42,077 nucleotides of DNA from Paracoccus haematequi (GTDB taxonomy: Bacteria; Pseudomonadota; Alphaproteobacteria; Rhodobacterales; Rhodobacteraceae). The notes under the pieces are model-generated. The model searched no databases. It was not told the origin of the DNA and saw nothing but the letters and a program-made list of their open reading frames with translations. Positions 7,010-16,435 of the stretch are shown here, in pieces; the first letter of the stretch is position 1; each line of letters begins with the position of its first letter. The translations under genes were made by a program, and so were the position numbers. Where the stretch lies: positions 1-42,077 of the forward strand of contig NZ_UZWE01000072.1 of assembly GCF_900631945.1 (NCBI RefSeq), in the 5' to 3' direction.

Positions 7010-9280
7010 CTACCTGAGAACCACGAAGGGATCGTCGGTCTCGACCGGCGGTTCGATCAGGTCGTCGGTCGCGACCCGGCCCACCCGCCGCACGGAATAG
7101 CGGAAGCCGCGCCGGGCGGGATCGGCGATCAACCAGGACCAGGTCTGGACCTTTTCGCCGCTGTCCGCGAAGAGCAGCGGCTTGCGCAGGGAGATGCCGT
7201 GGGCCGGATCCTCGTATTCCAGCGTCACCATCACGCGGGCATAGCGGGTCCAGTCCACCATCTCGGTGTCCACCACCACCTCGACCGCGCCGGCGCCGCT
7301 GGGACCGACGGTGATGATGTCGCCCAGCGTGCCGGAATGGTCGGTCGTCGCCTCGGATCCGTCGAGGCGCAGAACCTTCACCCGGTAGTCGAAGCGGGTC
7401 AGATCCTTGTCCACCTGGCGCACCGTCCAGTCCCGGTTGCGGGTGGCGGCGTCCAGCGTGAAGGTGGTGCGTTCGACCAGATCGTGGGCCGGATCGGCAT
7501 AGGTGGCGGTGACGACGATCATCGCCACGTCGGTGCCGAAATCGCCCCGCCCGGCGAAGGTGGTCGTCACCTGCGATTCGAACGGGCTGGTGATGGTCAG
7601 CGCCTCGGCCGCGTTGTCCTGGGGCGGCAGGGTCAGCGTGGATCCGTCCATCATGCGATAGACGCGTTCGACCCGATAAGGCCGGATGGCGCCGCCCGCC
7701 GGGACCGAGACCAGCCAGCTTGCGGTCGGGCTTGCGGGCGACAGGGTGACGGTCTTGACCGCGCCGCGCGCCGTCGGATCGGGATAGGTGAGCGTCACAT
7801 CGACCGAGGCCACCTCGGGCGGCATCGGTCCCAGCAGCAGGTCCACCTTGACCTGGCCAAGCTGGGCATAGCTGATGACCAGCACCTCTCCGGTGCCCTC
7901 GCTCCAGCCCCCGGCAGGCGGATGTTCCACCGTCGCCATGGATCCGGTGAAATGGACCACGGTGCGGTATCGGTAATTGGCCTTGGCCGCCCGATCTGGC
8001 CCCATCGCCAGATCGAAGCGGAACTGCTGCGGCCCGTCGTCGCGGCTGAGCCGGATCTGCTTCTGCACGCGGACCCGTTGGTTCTTGATGTCGTCGAATG
8101 CGTCATAGTCGATGAAGACGCTGACCAGCAGGATCGGATCGACCTCGAAATTGATGTTGGGCACCACCGTCAGGGTCATCACCGGGATGTTGGGCTGGGA
8201 CAGGCTGGCATAGCGGATGGCGGCGGCGGCCTCGGCCGGGGTCAGGTTCGGCCCCAGGATGGCGTTGGCGCCGTGTTCGATCTGGACCACGTCCCGGCGG
8301 CTGATGGTCACATCGACCACGCCGGTGTCGGTGGTGGTTTCCCGGAACCAGTAGCCGCGGCCCTTTTCATCAGCCGATTCATCCTCGGACGGGATGGCGG
8401 TTTCGAAGAAGCCGGGCAGGATGTTGTTCTGAAGGATGGTCAGCGCCATCTTTTCCAGTTCCTGCGTTAGATCCTCGGACGGGTCGGCGTCTCGGAAATC
8501 GCCGTCGTCTATTTCCACGGTGAGGCTGTGATGGGTGTCGCGAAAGCTGGACAGGGTGGGCGGCGCATACCAGACCAGCCGGTGAATGAAGGCGCCGTGG
8601 ACGGTCAGGAAGCGGCGCATGAAGGCGTGCTGGCGCGCTTCCTCCAGAAACTCGCGCCGCTCGCCATGGATGCGGATGGTGATGGCGGGAATGCGCGCGA
8701 TCATCATCAGCTTTTCATAGCGGACCTGGATCGGCAGGGCGCCTTCCTCCATCGTCTGGCTGATCAGGCGGGCGCCGCTTTGCGTCAGCTGATAGGAAAA
8801 GCTGGCGCTGTTGATGCCGGTGGCCAGGATCGGGCAGGTGCCTTGGGCCGCGATCTGCAAGTCGGCGCCGAAGGTGGTGGCGGTGGCGGTGCCGCCGATG
8901 AACTGCGGCGCATAGCCCAGTTCCGGCTCGCCCGGCCGCAGCAGGATGCCCAGGAAGCGGAAGCCCCGGTTCAGTTCCTCGGCCAGCCGCTGGCGCAGGA
9001 AGGCACGGATCCGGTTCTGGTCGGCCTGGCCGATTTCCAGTCCCACGGTCATCTGCAACATGCCGCGTTCGACATCCTCGGTCGCGGGGATGGGCTGGGA
9101 ATGGTCGCGGGTATAGGCGATCAGGTCGATCATCGGGCGGCTGGCCGGGTCGCGCGGATCGCTGCGCAGGATCTTCGGCTTGCCCGAGACCATATAGAAT
9201 TTCCGCGCGTTTTCATCGTCGCGATAGATGACCACGTCGGGGACGCCGGGGACGGTAAAGCTGCCGTAAAGCGAAAGCAT
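7010..9280 (-). CDS. Large beta-rich paralogue with tandem sandwich repeats (fifth copy)
   Basis: The 756-aa protein opens with MLSLYGSFTVPGV and a shortened version of the shared N-terminal module (KFYMVSGKPKIL). The C-terminal third holds at least three repeats of about 100 aa, marked by VDVTLTYPDPTARG, IVVTATYADPAHD and VMVTLEYEDPAHG. Each is followed about 25 residues later by a Trp and then a Y/F-x-Y-R strand. The pattern suggests Ig/FN3-like sandwiches. There is no signal peptide, TM segment or catalytic motif. The start has an AAGGA ribosome binding site 9 bases upstream. A middle segment (MTLTVVPNINFEVDPILL) parallels the HPFF segment of the other copies. The function is unknown; a scaffold or assembly protein is the most natural guess. 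Confidence 0.8.
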   Translation of the reverse strand: MLSLYGSFTVPGVPDVVIYRDDENARKFYMVSGKPKILRSDPRDPASRPMIDLIAYTRDHSQPIPATEDVERGMLQMTVGLEIGQADQNRIRAFLRQRLAEELNRGFRFLGILLRPGEPELGYAPQFIGGTATATTFGADLQIAAQGTCPILATGINSASFSYQLTQSGARLISQTMEEGALPIQVRYEKLMMIARIPAITIRIHGERREFLEEARQHAFMRRFLTVHGAFIHRLVWYAPPTLSSFRDTHHSLTVEIDDGDFRDADPSEDLTQELEKMALTILQNNILPGFFETAIPSEDESADEKGRGYWFRETTTDTGVVDVTISRRDVVQIEHGANAILGPNLTPAEAAAAIRYASLSQPNIPVMTLTVVPNINFEVDPILLVSVFIDYDAFDDIKNQRVRVQKQIRLSRDDGPQQFRFDLAMGPDRAAKANYRYRTVVHFTGSMATVEHPPAGGWSEGTGEVLVISYAQLGQVKVDLLLGPMPPEVASVDVTLTYPDPTARGAVKTVTLSPASPTASWLVSVPAGGAIRPYRVERVYRMMDGSTLTLPPQDNAAEALTITSPFESQVTTTFAGRGDFGTDVAMIVVTATYADPAHDLVERTTFTLDAATRNRDWTVRQVDKDLTRFDYRVKVLRLDGSEATTDHSGTLGDIITVGPSGAGAVEVVVDTEMVDWTRYARVMVTLEYEDPAHGISLRKPLLFADSGEKVQTWSWLIADPARRGFRYSVRRVGRVATDDLIEPPVETDDPFVVLR

Positions 9281-9300
9281 GTGCGTCGGTCCTTATCCTG

Positions 9301-9978
9301 TCACGTTCGGTCGAATCCGGCCCAGATCACGTCGCGGCCCGGCGGCAGGCGCAGGGGGTGGTCCCGCCGGATGGTCAGGACCGCCACGCCCTGCCGCCGC
9401 GTCGTGGTTGTGCTGGAGGTGCTTTCCAGCGTCAGGTGCCCGTCGCCGCCCGACAGGCGCAGCGTTTCGTCAAGGCGGGTCATCGCGTCGGGTTCGCCCA
9501 TGCCGCGCAGGGTCAGGGTCACCTGCGCCACCGCGTCGGGCAGGCCGCGATCCCAGGCGCGGGCCAGGGCCTTGCCCGCATCGCCCGCAGGCGCCTCTCC
9601 GTTCAAGGCAATGGTGCCGCCGCGCCAGGCGGGAACACGGGCGGCGGCGGTGGTTTCGGGAACCAGCACCGCGCGCAGGTCCAGATCGGCCTCGGCCATC
9701 AGCAGGCGGGGGGGCGGGGCGTCGGGCCGGGCCAGCTGTGCCGTGATCGCCGTCAGGTCGGACGGCGGCGCGTCGCCGCGCAGGGGCAGCGTCCAGAAGC
9801 CGCCCAGGATCCCCTCGGCCCTGTCCCTCGGCCCGCGTCCCATAATGGTCAGCGACGGCGGGCCGTCGCCGGTCAGGTCCAGCGGCAGGACGTGGTGCGC
9901 GTTCGGATCGGCGTCGTCGCCGAAGACCAGCAGGTTGGCCCGGCCCGTCACCGCCCGCAGGGTCGCAAGGGCGATCAT
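9301..9978 (-). CDS. Orphan 225-aa protein of the operon
   Basis: The 225-aa protein starts at ATG 9978, overlapping the phospholipase-D-like stop codon (ATGA); this junction decides the start, since an open frame extends further upstream. It has no signal peptide, membrane segment or motif that I recognise. The N-terminus MIALATLRAVTGRANLLVFGDD and later strands (ADLDLRAVLVP, DAVAQVTLTLRG, QGVAVLTIRRDH) suggest an alpha/beta or beta-rich fold. It may be a small accessory subunit of the large proteins. Its codon use and GC content look like those of its neighbours, so it is probably an ordinary member of the operon. Confidence 0.75.
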   Translation of the reverse strand: MIALATLRAVTGRANLLVFGDDADPNAHHVLPLDLTGDGPPSLTIMGRGPRDRAEGILGGFWTLPLRGDAPPSDLTAITAQLARPDAPPPRLLMAEADLDLRAVLVPETTAAARVPAWRGGTIALNGEAPAGDAGKALARAWDRGLPDAVAQVTLTLRGMGEPDAMTRLDETLRLSGGDGHLTLESTSSTTTTRRQGVAVLTIRRDHPLRLPPGRDVIWAGFDRT

Positions 9979-11576
9979 GATGTCACCGGAACGCCGATAT
10001 TGCCGCTCAGCATCAGCACCAGGTCGGATCCCCAGCTTTGGCGGCTGTCGACCTCGAACAGGGCGTCGGCCGCCAGCCGTTCCACGGTGGACAGGGCGGG
10101 GACCGCGACCGGGGTCGAGATCCGCTGCAACGGCCCCTGCGTGCCGCCTTCGGGGATCGCGAACCAGCGGTTCAGCGCCGCCGTCATGTCGGGTTCCGCC
10201 GCGCCGAAGATGCTGTCCCACAACTGTCGGCGGAAGGCGGGGACGGCGGCCTCGGCCTCGTCCATGAAGGCGAAGCCGTGTTCGAAATCGGTGAACTGCG
10301 ACCGGACCGAGAAGTTGGGCGATCCGACGAAGCCCCATTTGTCGTCGGCGATGGCGATCTTGCAATGCACCACCTTGGACGAATGGTTGAAGATCGCCAC
10401 CCGCGCCTTCTGCGCCGCCCTCAGCCCGCGCATCAGGTGGAAGTTGATCGCTCGCGCCCGCGTCCAGGATCCGATGTCGCTGGGCTGGTCGTTCGGATCG
10501 AACCGGCCCGTGACCAGCACCACGCGAAAATCGTCATCCGCCCGCAGTCGCGCGTTCAGCGCGTCGCACAGGGGTTGCGAGGACAGCATCTGATCCTCGA
10601 CATAGTAATAGGTCTCGGCCCCGCCGATGGCCGCGCGCCAGCCGCGATCCACGTCGAAGATGCCCGATGGCGCGAAGGTGCAGGTGTCGTTCATCGGGAT
10701 CGGCGAGAACCCGAACAGCGACGGGAAATTGAACTGCGGCACGGTGCGCAGCGATTGCGCGTGGATGCGCCTGGCGGAGGGGCGGCCCACGCTGCGCGCG
10801 GGGATCGCGGCCGCCGCCGCCGTGCGGTTGTCCAGGCTGATCGCGTGGACCGTGCCGCCCAGGGTCACGGAAAAGGACAAGGGCCTGACCGGGCGGGACT
10901 GCACCTCGTTCCACATCTCGCGCCAGAAATCGAAGGCGGGCTGGGCTGCGGGGCCGGTCAGGCGCAACTGCACGTCGCGCCAGATCGGATCGTGGCGGTC
11001 GTTCACGCAATCGAGGCCCCCGGTAAAGACCGTCATCTGGTCGTCGTTGCCGACGATCGCCATCTTGGCATGGACCGCCCCCGCCGGATGAGACAGCGTG
11101 TTGCAGGCCACCTTGTCGGCAAGCGCCGGTTCGCTGCGCAGTTCCTTGACGAAGCGCATGGTGCCATAGCTGGTGCGGAACGCCTCGGCCGCGTGGGACT
11201 GGACGATGCTGGATCCCATCATCTCGGGCGCCAGAACCCAGCCCAGCACGCGGACATCGACGCCCGCCCGCGCCTTGGCTTTCAGCAGCGCGGTCAGTTC
11301 CGGCCCGCCGGTCATCGCGTCGAGCGAGAACAGCGGCGTGAACCACCAGCCCGCCAGCCACAGGATCGGATTGCCGCTGGCGGGCAGCGCGTCGATGGCG
11401 GCCTTGAGGCGGGCGAAATAGGCCGGACCCATCAGCAGGGGTTCGACCTCGTTCCCCAGGTGGATCGGGACAACGGGATTGGCCGTGCCGTCGCCCCCGC
11501 CGCTGCCAAGGATGCCGCTGCCGCCCGCCGGTTCCGAGGTGAACATGTAGCGCTGCTTGTCTGTATCGAAACTCAT
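9975..11576 (-). CDS. Phospholipase D superfamily protein (two HKD motifs, first one degenerate)
   Basis: The 533-aa PLD-fold protein has two half-sites. The second is canonical: HCKIAIADD at 404-412 (HxK-x4-D), followed by GFVGSPN. The first is HAKMAIVGNDD at 169-179: His169 and Lys171 are present but the Asp position is Gly, with GGLDCVNDRHD downstream as in classical PLDs. Both His/Lys pairs survive, so phosphodiesterase or transphosphatidylase activity on lipids or nucleic acid is plausible. A Gly-rich N-terminus (about 18-30) precedes the domain, and there is no signal peptide. The start has GGAG about 9 bases upstream; the gene lies 15 bases after the 816-aa paralogue. Substrate class (phospholipid, cardiolipin or DNA) cannot be told from sequence alone. 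Confidence 0.88.
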   Translation of the reverse strand: MSFDTDKQRYMFTSEPAGGSGILGSGGGDGTANPVVPIHLGNEVEPLLMGPAYFARLKAAIDALPASGNPILWLAGWWFTPLFSLDAMTGGPELTALLKAKARAGVDVRVLGWVLAPEMMGSSIVQSHAAEAFRTSYGTMRFVKELRSEPALADKVACNTLSHPAGAVHAKMAIVGNDDQMTVFTGGLDCVNDRHDPIWRDVQLRLTGPAAQPAFDFWREMWNEVQSRPVRPLSFSVTLGGTVHAISLDNRTAAAAAIPARSVGRPSARRIHAQSLRTVPQFNFPSLFGFSPIPMNDTCTFAPSGIFDVDRGWRAAIGGAETYYYVEDQMLSSQPLCDALNARLRADDDFRVVLVTGRFDPNDQPSDIGSWTRARAINFHLMRGLRAAQKARVAIFNHSSKVVHCKIAIADDKWGFVGSPNFSVRSQFTDFEHGFAFMDEAEAAVPAFRRQLWDSIFGAAEPDMTAALNRWFAIPEGGTQGPLQRISTPVAVPALSTVERLAADALFEVDSRQSWGSDLVLMLSGNIGVPVTS

Positions 11577-11591
11577 GATCGCGCTCCGGTC

Positions 11592-14042
11592 TCAGGCGGT
11601 GATCTGCAAAAGGACAAGGCTGTTTTCGGTGGTGACTTCGGGCAGGGCGCGCTGCTGGCCGGTTTGCAGCATCAGCGTGGCCTGCCAGGTAAAGCTGCGC
11701 GCCGCGCGGTCCTTCAGCCGCACGACCCAGCGGGCGGGTTCGGCGGCCTCGACGAACAGGCTGGCGGTCTGCCGGAATTCGGGGTCGTCGTCGGGGGTGG
11801 CGTATTTCAGCGTGACCAGGATCCCCAGCACGCCCAGCGTGGCCATCGGTGGCCCCAGGTAGCGCATAGTCACCTCCATCACGTCCGCCGCCGGGACGCC
11901 GACGATGGCCAGGCCGTCGGTCAGGGGGTGGAAATCCAGCGTCTCGATGCCGCCCCGGTCGAAGATGCGGCGTTCGCGCAGGCGGACCTCGGGCAGGGGG
12001 GTGGGGTTTGGCAGGACCACGGTGACGGGGACGGCGCGCAGGGGCTCGGTCACCTCGACCGCGGCGGCGGCGATCAGGGTTCCGCCCTGCCTGACCTCGT
12101 AATCGACTAGGACCGAGCGCAGTTCGTCCAGCGGATCGGACAGCATCACGGAAAACTGCGCGGCGGGACGCTGGGGCACCGGCAGGACGACCAGATCCAG
12201 GGGCTTGGCGCCTGCGGGATCGGGGCGCATCTCCTCGGCCAGAGGCTCCGCGCTGCCATCGGCGAAGACCGCCTCGGCGGTGATGCGGGCGGCGTCGTTG
12301 GCGTCGGCGAAGCGGACATTGGCGATGGCGGGCGCCCCGCCGGGGGTCAGCACGAAGCTGCGGCGGTCGTCGATCACGCCGTCGGGATCGACATAGGCCA
12401 CGGTCGCGCGCACCTCGGACAGGTCGGGCGGCACGACGCGGGGCAGGGCGAGCGTGATCGGCTGGCGGCGGGCCAGCATCGAGGGGTGGACCGACAACTG
12501 CCGCGCCTCGGTCCGGGTCCAGGGGCCGGTGACGGTCTGGCGCGTGTCGCCCAGGCCGAAGTCCGGCAGATAGTGCAGCGTCAGTTGATAGTCATAGCCC
12601 ATGTCGCCGCCGGGGTCGCGGGCGAAGACGAAGCTCGCGCGGTCCTCGGCGCTGTCCAGGATCACGTCGGCGGTTTCCTTGGGCTGCCCGTCCGGGCGGC
12701 GGCCATAGCGCAGGTTCACGGTCATGGCGCGGATGCCTTCGGCCGCGAAGTCGGCGCCGCCCGCGTCCACGTCGATCCGCAGCCGCGCGAAGAACGGGTG
12801 GTTCAGGCTGATCTTGTGGATCCGTGCGCGGATTTCGCGTTCCGACCCCATGAACAGCAGCGGGTTCTGCGGGCCGGTGCTGCGCTGCATCGCGGTGGTG
12901 CGCGACAGGTCATACACGACATGGCGCAATTCGCGCTGTTGCAGGCGGCGCATGGTGAAGGTCGCGGTGGGATGGCCTAGGGCGGACGACTGTTGGGCGA
13001 CCTGGCTGTTCGCCGCTGGGGCGGGCGTGCCTTCGCCCGGTTCCGGGGGCGGGGTGTTGATGTCAGTGGCGGTGGCCATTTCCCGCGCCGTCACCGCCTG
13101 GCCCATCGCCTGGCCGATGGCGGCGGGCAGGCCCTGCTGGAACATGCCCGTGGCGGCTCCGGCGGGCGGGGCGAAGACGCTGCTTTCCTCGACGGCAGGG
13201 TCGCCCAGCTTCAGGGACGGCGCGAAGAACGCCCCCGTCGCCAGATCCTTGACCAAGGCGTCGATGCGGGTCTGGCGTTCTGCGAGGGCCTCGGGCGTGG
13301 ACAGCTCCAGGCTGCGCACGGTGTCGTCGATCCTGATCGACTGGTTGTCGCGCAATTCCTCGACGATGGTGTCGATCTCACCGGCGACGACGATGGCGTT
13401 GAAGCCGATCCGGGTGCGCAGGAAATCATAGACGCGGGAATAGTCGATCTCGATCCGCAGGCTCTCGACCTCCATCAGCCCGGTGTATTTCAGGTCATAG
13501 ATGGCGATCAGCGGGCGGGCGGACCGCCCCTGTTCCAGCAGGTCGGCGAAGAAGGCCGCGCCGTCCTGGGACAGTTGCAGCGAAAAGACCGCGCGGTTGT
13601 CGCCGTCCAGGTTGGGCACGGTGGCGCCGAAGACCTTTTCCACCAGCCGGATGCCGGTGGGGCCGGGATCGCTGGCGGGCGGGCCGCTGCCGTCGGGGTT
13701 GATCGGCGCCACGCCCGTGTCCAGCCCCGCCAGCCGCACCGAGCCTTCGGTGAAGGGGATCGACACCAGCCGCGCGTTGTCCCCGAACTGCCGGCGCAGT
13801 TCCCGCAGCAGGGGCTGTTCCAGCGACCCCAGCCCCGTGCTGATCGCCAGCGTCAGGAAGCCGCCGGTTTGCAGGTCGTCGGCCTGCCCGCCCTTTTCAT
13901 ACAGCATCAGGTCGAACATCAGCCCGGCCCGGTCGCGCGCGATGACCGGGTTCTGCGGCAGGAAGAAAAACACCTCGGGCTGGTCGGCGTCGCGATACAG
14001 CGTTACGCCCAGAAGCTCGAAACGGGTATTCAGGTCCAGCAT
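11592..14042 (-). CDS. Large beta-rich paralogue (816 aa; fourth gene of the operon)
   Basis: The N-terminal module has the family landmarks: FFFLPQNPVIARDRAGLMF, then GGFLTLAIS, then an IYDLKYTGLMEVESLRI strand, then QSIRIDDT. A low-complexity Ala/Pro/Gln segment (about 290-360) separates it from a second region with HPFFARLRIDVDAGGADF, which closely parallels HPFFKRLEVDV in the 745-aa protein. Three C-terminal sandwich repeats follow, for example VRATVAYVDPDGV and VLVTLKYATPDDD. There is no signal peptide, TM helix or enzymatic motif. A strong AAGGGGA ribosome binding site lies 9 bases before ATG 14042. The function is unknown. Divergence between copies is high, suggesting distinct subunits rather than recent duplication. 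Confidence 0.85.
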   Translation of the reverse strand: MLDLNTRFELLGVTLYRDADQPEVFFFLPQNPVIARDRAGLMFDLMLYEKGGQADDLQTGGFLTLAISTGLGSLEQPLLRELRRQFGDNARLVSIPFTEGSVRLAGLDTGVAPINPDGSGPPASDPGPTGIRLVEKVFGATVPNLDGDNRAVFSLQLSQDGAAFFADLLEQGRSARPLIAIYDLKYTGLMEVESLRIEIDYSRVYDFLRTRIGFNAIVVAGEIDTIVEELRDNQSIRIDDTVRSLELSTPEALAERQTRIDALVKDLATGAFFAPSLKLGDPAVEESSVFAPPAGAATGMFQQGLPAAIGQAMGQAVTAREMATATDINTPPPEPGEGTPAPAANSQVAQQSSALGHPTATFTMRRLQQRELRHVVYDLSRTTAMQRSTGPQNPLLFMGSEREIRARIHKISLNHPFFARLRIDVDAGGADFAAEGIRAMTVNLRYGRRPDGQPKETADVILDSAEDRASFVFARDPGGDMGYDYQLTLHYLPDFGLGDTRQTVTGPWTRTEARQLSVHPSMLARRQPITLALPRVVPPDLSEVRATVAYVDPDGVIDDRRSFVLTPGGAPAIANVRFADANDAARITAEAVFADGSAEPLAEEMRPDPAGAKPLDLVVLPVPQRPAAQFSVMLSDPLDELRSVLVDYEVRQGGTLIAAAAVEVTEPLRAVPVTVVLPNPTPLPEVRLRERRIFDRGGIETLDFHPLTDGLAIVGVPAADVMEVTMRYLGPPMATLGVLGILVTLKYATPDDDPEFRQTASLFVEAAEPARWVVRLKDRAARSFTWQATLMLQTGQQRALPEVTTENSLVLLQITA

Positions 14043-14054
14043 GGTCGTGTCCCC

Positions 14055-16424
14055 TTAAAGGGTGCGTATCGAGATGATCAGTTGCAGGGCGTCGGTGCGG
14101 GTCTGCCACGGGCTGGCGGCGGATTCGCCCGTGCTGCGGAAGGTCTGGGTGCGGAAGTCATAGGTCATCGGCTGGCCGGGCCGGCGGATCAGATCGACCG
14201 TCGCGGACGGCGTGTCGGCGGGGCCGAAGAACAGTTCTGTTGTGCGGGGGGCGCCGGTCTCATCGGGTGCGCGGATTTCCACCAGCACGGCGTCCAGCCC
14301 GGCACCGGCCAGGTCGCCGCCGATCAGCCGCACGGTCAGCGCGTCGGGCCGGGCGGCGTCCGTGCCGACGACATGGGTGGTCTCACTCCAATCCACCCAG
14401 TCGCCCTGCGAGACGATGCCGCCCTCGCGCACGGTGGACCGGATGCGGACGGTGCGGCGGTCCTCGTCCAGGATCGACCAGGACAGCGACAGCGCCGCGA
14501 AAGGCGGCGTCAGCGTGGCGCGGAAGCGGCGGCGGTAATCGGCGGGCGCGTCGTCGTATTCGATTTCCACGTCGATCCCCTCGACGGACGGGGAAAGGAC
14601 GTTCGGCTGGACGATCAACTGCCGCTGCGCGCGGAAGGGCGCGTCCAGCGTGAAGAAGGGCGGTTCCGCGATCTGCTGCGGCGCGGTCCAGACGCCGCCT
14701 TCGGCAAAGACATAGGTGGGGGTCAGGCGGAAGGTGCCGGGGCCTTTCTCCTCGGTGCGGATGGTCCAGTCGGCGCCGTCGGGGGCGATTTCCGCGATGG
14801 CGCGGTTGAACGGGGCCGTCAGGCGGAAGCCGCGGCTGGCGGTGAAGGCGCCCGAGGGCGTGGCGAAATCCGCATCCAGGCTGATCTCCGCCACATCAGC
14901 GGGGATCCGGCCGGGCCGCAGCGTCAGGCGGCGATAGCCGAAATCGCCGCGTGGATCGACCATCACCGACCGGCTGGTCGAGGTCCGGCGCGGCGTGACA
15001 TAGCGGCTGCGGTCCACGGTGGCGTCCACCGGATCGTCGAATTCATAGGCGATGTCATAGCTGACGGCCATGCTCGGTCGCCCGTTGCGGTGGAAGGTCA
15101 GCACCCGGTTCCGCTCGCCCCCCGGCTGGCAGATCAGCGGCGGCTTCACGTCCGGCGGGCGGGACGGATCGTCGTCGCCATAGGACATGCCGACGACCGC
15201 CTGGCGCAGGTTCATTTCGGCAAAGGTCTCGTCCTCGGGCAGGGAAACGATGGCCTCTACGCGGTCGAAGAAGGCCGAGGCGGTGCCCAGGTTGACGACC
15301 GTGGTGTGTTCGTCGTGATCGTCGGGATCGATCAGGGTTTGCAGGAACGCCTGCGGCGCGTCGGTGCGGGTGACCGGCATCCGGGAATTATAGCTGAAGG
15401 TGCCCGACAGATGCGCGGTCTCCTGTTTGAATTTCAGCGTCAGGCCCAGCGATCCGCCGGTGGCTGTGGTAGCCGCCCCCGCCGCGCCGCCCGCCGCGTT
15501 GCCGGTTCCCGCGCGGGCAAGCGCCGCGATGGCCTGGCCCAGGCCCTGGCCCGGCGCGGGCTGCGGCGGCTGCGGCAGGGACGGGCGAAACATCTGCTGG
15601 ATCAGATCCTCCTTGAACAGGGCGATGGCCTTCTGTTCCGCCTCGCGCGCGGCGTCGCTGTCGATGAAGGTCGAACTGTCGATCCTGACCACGTTGGTCT
15701 GGACAAGGTGATCCAAGGCGGCCTGGATGTCGGCCTTGAACCACTGCACCTGGCCTTGCAGCCCGCCTCCGAAATGACGCCGCATCTTGTCCATGTCGGC
15801 GGTGACGGTGACGTTGACGGCGGGGGACAGCCCCTCGAAGGTCAGTTCATAGACGACGCCCACGGGGGTCGAGGCCGCACCGAACATGCCCGCCATGAAG
15901 GCCGCGCCGTCGTCGGACAGCGACAGCGAGAAGATCGATTGCAGATCGCCCAGCAGCGCGGGCACCCCGGCGCCCAGGATCGCGGTGACAAAGCGGGGCC
16001 GCCCGACATTCGGATCGGCACCGGCCGGATCCGGCGTCACCGTGCCCAGTGTGGTATTGTCCAGCGCAAGGACGCTGGCCTTGCCTTCGGTATAGTGGAT
16101 CGGCGACAGCTTGACGGCATCCTCGTCGGCCCCCGTCGCCCGCGCGACGGCCTTGCGCGCCTCTCGCAACTCGCGCTCAGAGCGGCGGCAGTTGACGCCC
16201 AGCGTCAGGAAACCGCCGCCCATTTCGTCGGGGATGCGGGTGCCGGTCAGGAAGTTGTGCACCAAAGCCTCGGTATAGACCCACAGGTCGAACATCGGGC
16301 GGCCTTGGGGGCCGACGGCCATCTGCGGCGCCCCGGCGCTGTAATACCACAGCAGCGGATCCTCGTGGTCCGGGAACAGGATCACCCCGTCAGCTTCGAT
16401 ATGCGGCGTTTCGAAGCTGAGCAT
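14055..16424 (-). CDS. Large beta-rich paralogue (789 aa; third gene of the operon)
   Basis: The N-terminus reads PLLWYYSAGAPQMAVGPQGR and then GGGFLTLGVN, the family's opening landmarks. VVYELTFEGLSPAVNVTV and NVVRIDSSTF follow at the expected spacing. A Pro/Gln then Ala/Gly-rich linker spans roughly residues 275-320. The next region has ASAFFDRVEAIVSLPEDETF, equivalent to the HPFF segment elsewhere. The C-terminus has repeats such as ISLDADFATPSGA, IDVEIEYDDAPAD and VLVEIRAPDETG. There is no signal peptide or catalytic motif. The start is preceded by a G-rich ribosome binding site, with an 11-base gap from the 761-aa gene. The charged, Asp/Glu-rich repeats could bind divalent metals, but no EF-hand or other named site is visible. 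Confidence 0.85.
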   Translation of the reverse strand: MLSFETPHIEADGVILFPDHEDPLLWYYSAGAPQMAVGPQGRPMFDLWVYTEALVHNFLTGTRIPDEMGGGFLTLGVNCRRSERELREARKAVARATGADEDAVKLSPIHYTEGKASVLALDNTTLGTVTPDPAGADPNVGRPRFVTAILGAGVPALLGDLQSIFSLSLSDDGAAFMAGMFGAASTPVGVVYELTFEGLSPAVNVTVTADMDKMRRHFGGGLQGQVQWFKADIQAALDHLVQTNVVRIDSSTFIDSDAAREAEQKAIALFKEDLIQQMFRPSLPQPPQPAPGQGLGQAIAALARAGTGNAAGGAAGAATTATGGSLGLTLKFKQETAHLSGTFSYNSRMPVTRTDAPQAFLQTLIDPDDHDEHTTVVNLGTASAFFDRVEAIVSLPEDETFAEMNLRQAVVGMSYGDDDPSRPPDVKPPLICQPGGERNRVLTFHRNGRPSMAVSYDIAYEFDDPVDATVDRSRYVTPRRTSTSRSVMVDPRGDFGYRRLTLRPGRIPADVAEISLDADFATPSGAFTASRGFRLTAPFNRAIAEIAPDGADWTIRTEEKGPGTFRLTPTYVFAEGGVWTAPQQIAEPPFFTLDAPFRAQRQLIVQPNVLSPSVEGIDVEIEYDDAPADYRRRFRATLTPPFAALSLSWSILDEDRRTVRIRSTVREGGIVSQGDWVDWSETTHVVGTDAARPDALTVRLIGGDLAGAGLDAVLVEIRAPDETGAPRTTELFFGPADTPSATVDLIRRPGQPMTYDFRTQTFRSTGESAASPWQTRTDALQLIISIRTL

Positions 16425-16435
16425 GTCGCGCCCCC

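Noticed and set aside
3650..8470. Plus-strand open frame of about 1600 codons opposite the operon
   Set aside because: It is a GC-driven shadow. The product is Arg/Pro/Gly/His-rich without domains, while the minus strand holds coherent proteins with coupled starts and stops.
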